DNA from: Rhynchopus sp. YZ270_cl-10
Lineage: Eukaryota; Euglenozoa; Diplonemea; Diplonemida; Diplonemidae
Length of the DNA: 64,000 nucleotides
Assembly (NCBI GenBank): GCA_964035575.1
Contig: OZ037844.1
Span: 1,700,501 to 1,764,500 of the forward strand
Reading direction: 5' to 3'
Part shown: positions 62,389 to 64,000 of the stretch, in pieces
Numbering within the stretch: the stretch's first letter is position 1
Layout of the letters: the number at the start of each line of letters is the position of its first letter
Notes under the pieces: generated by a model
The model's database searches: none
The model's input: the letters and a program-made list of their open reading frames with translations, nothing else
What the model was told of the DNA's origin: nothing
Made by a program: the position numbers and the translations under genes

Positions 62389-63045
62389 GGCCACTAGTAT
62401 TTCTTATAGTGACCTTCAGGTGTAATCAAAATTCTCATGAACGTGTACTACACGTGACATGCCTTAGTAATACCAGTTGTAGAATTCAATATTTCCTCCT
62501 TTATCTATTGTTAATGTGATTTAGCAGGGAAAGCATTTTCCCTCATAAGTATTTTCCTTTTACAAAGACATTTTTCAGCGAAAGAATACATTTTGTTAAA
62601 TATTTACAGCATTTTCTGTACAGTAGAATGCATATTTTATGTGTCGTGTAGACTTCTTCGAGATCAGCCGTTTTCCGTAACTCACGCGTCCTTTGCGTGC
62701 AATTAGATCACTTCTTACGGAAAACGTCATTTCTCTTGAGTAATAAAAAATATTTTGGGCCCAGCACAGACTGGCCCAAGAAGGCAAGGAACGAACTGTA
62801 AAAACTAACGAAATATAGAGAAAGAAAGGCCATATGGGGGGGTTCCACATAGATATCGAAAGCAAATAACGCAAGAAGGGAAAAAAGACAGTATAAATAA
62901 CAGAACGAAAAAAAAGAGGTCTACCTCACCTGCACCCCATTTCTATTTAATCTGCTTTCATATCCCACCTCCACCACTCTCCTCACCACAGATTACACAA
63001 TACAATGACTTGCCTAACTCCCTAAAAAAAATAAAAGCAAGTAAA

Positions 63046-63480
63046 ATGATGGAGGCGGAGGCGGAGGCGGAGGCGGGGTCGGCTCATACGCCACCCCCCC
63101 TCCTGGGACAATCCTCAGTCCCAGCAGCAGCGAAGGAGACGGAGAAGACAACAGCGGTATGTAACTTTTACCCCTTTTTATTACTTTTTCTTCGTATGTC
63201 ATTTCAACACTCCGGATTCTCGGCTCATGATGCCTCCTTACAAGAGGCGCAAACTCTGCTTAGCCGCATGGGTCCGCTCCCACCGCAGCTCCGCATCCTT
63301 CACGCGTACCGGTCAGTCATGCACGCACATCCCACACGACGTCTTTCCTTCACCTATGTGAACGTCCACGAAGATGTTGGGTCTTCCTTGCTATCCTCCG
63401 CAGCAGCACGCTTCGCGCCTACTCCTCCGCCCGCACCATGGGAAGGGTGCCAGCATCAGTGTCACCTAGGTCCGTCATGA
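63046..63480 (+). CDS. Frame A, copy 4
   Basis: Same as the copy at 48591; possible donor at 63157. The rest of this unit is outside the window. Confidence 0.4.
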   Translation: MMEAEAEAEAGSAHTPPPLLGQSSVPAAAKETEKTTAVCNFYPFLLLFLRMSFQHSGFSAHDASLQEAQTLLSRMGPLPPQLRILHAYRSVMHAHPTRRLSFTYVNVHEDVGSSLLSSAAARFAPTPPPAPWEGCQHQCHLGPS

Positions 63481-63740
63481 ACAGGTCCCTCTCGGGCTTG
63501 TTTTTCTATTTCAGCCTGTTCACAGGCTTAACCTTGTTAGTTCCTCATTCTCTTTGTTTTTTTTTTATTTTTTGCAAATACGAAGTGTAACCCAGGTGAG
63601 GTGTGCACTGGCTGTGCATGCAGGAGGAGGAGTAAGAGGTGCTATGGTGTGCGGAACGCACAGGTGAGGTGTGCACTGACTGTGCATGCAGGAGGAGGAG
63701 TAAGAGGTGCTGTGGGGTGCGGAACGTAGGGTATCGTGTT

Positions 63741-64000
63741 ACGTGCGCATGTAGTGTATGGTGATACATGCGCACGCTGTGTATAGTGTACTGTGCGCAC
63801 GTAGTGTATAGTGATACGTGCGCACGTGGTGCGCACGCTGTGTATAGTGTTCCGTGCGCACGTAGTGAAGAGTTTACTGTGCGCACGTGGTGCGCACGCT
63901 GTGTAGAGTGTACTGTGCGCACGCTGTGAAGAGTGTACTGTGCGCACGTGGTGCGCACGCTGTGTATAGTGTACTGTGCGCACGTAGTGTATGGTGTACT
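63741..64000. repeat. Inverted array of 25-bp repeats, copy 4 (start only)
   Basis: The first ten or so units of the left arm before the window ends. Confidence 0.9.

Larger units (their letters stand above)
55931..63045 (+). repeat. Tandem 7-kb unit, copy 3 (complete, 7,115 bp)
   Basis: As copy 2 but with the array shorter by 100 bp in the left arm and 125 bp in the right arm. Genes are the same base for base as far as I compared. Confidence 0.9.
63046..64000 (+). repeat. Tandem 7-kb unit, copy 4 (cut by window end)
   Basis: Frame A and the beginning of the left array arm (from 63741). The tandem series therefore continues beyond the window. Confidence 0.9.

Overview
This is nuclear DNA from a eukaryote, probably a protist. 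Short GT-AG introns (about 45-70 bp, mostly with GTATGT donors) interrupt genes, there are no operons or ribosome binding sites, and retroelements, satellites and tandem arrays take up much of the window. The lineage cannot be fixed from the sequence. Pro-Thr-rich extracellular linkers occur in many protists. A tyrosine-recombinase retroelement in gag / recombinase / RT-RNase H order recalls the VIPER elements of trypanosomatids, and the adenylate cyclase resembles euglenozoan ones. A euglenozoan-like host is therefore a weak guess only.

1-19.4 kb: a cluster of secreted proteins that share an almost identical C-terminal cassette, a Pro-Thr linker followed by a seven-blade WD40 propeller. The N-terminal module varies: a short Thr-rich stretch (657-1886), a CAP/SCP domain (4872-6740 and 16349-18232), or a Cys-rich complement-control-like region spread over four exons (12650-15300). 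A related broken gene with a CUB-like module lies at 10120-11054. The cluster grew by block duplication: [gene 1, flank, gene 2] matches [gene 3, flank, gene 4]. A 1.9-kb hAT-like element at 2125-4059 interrupts one flank, and the other flank keeps the empty site.

19.4-22.3 kb: a membrane class III adenylate/guanylate cyclase. 23.4-27.2 kb (minus strand): a fossil DIRS/VIPER-like retroelement with an 88-bp hairpin repeat array on its 3' side.

27.2-36.7 kb: a nested pile of retroelements. A long LINE open frame (OTU-like protease, zinc fingers, RT, restriction-like endonuclease) is interrupted twice by poly(A)-tailed members of one retroposon family, each with clear target-site duplications. 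The LINE runs directly into about 115 copies of the 8-mer GCAAACCC. A second GCAAACCC array lies at 40171-40887. Between the two arrays sits an AT-rich island with two zinc-finger genes and a 349-bp satellite.

41.1-64 kb (after a 200-N gap): head-to-tail copies of an unrecognised 7.1-7.5-kb unit: one 5'-incomplete, two complete, one cut by the window end. Each unit carries four open frames (here A-D, two of them clearly spliced) and a 2.0-2.4-kb inverted array of 25-bp repeats built on GTGCGCAC. Outside the array, exons and the non-coding tail are packed with short near-perfect hairpins, some kept by G-U wobble pairs. Copies are almost identical apart from array length, which changes in multiples of 25 bp. 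This unit is the best candidate here for an undescribed genetic element.
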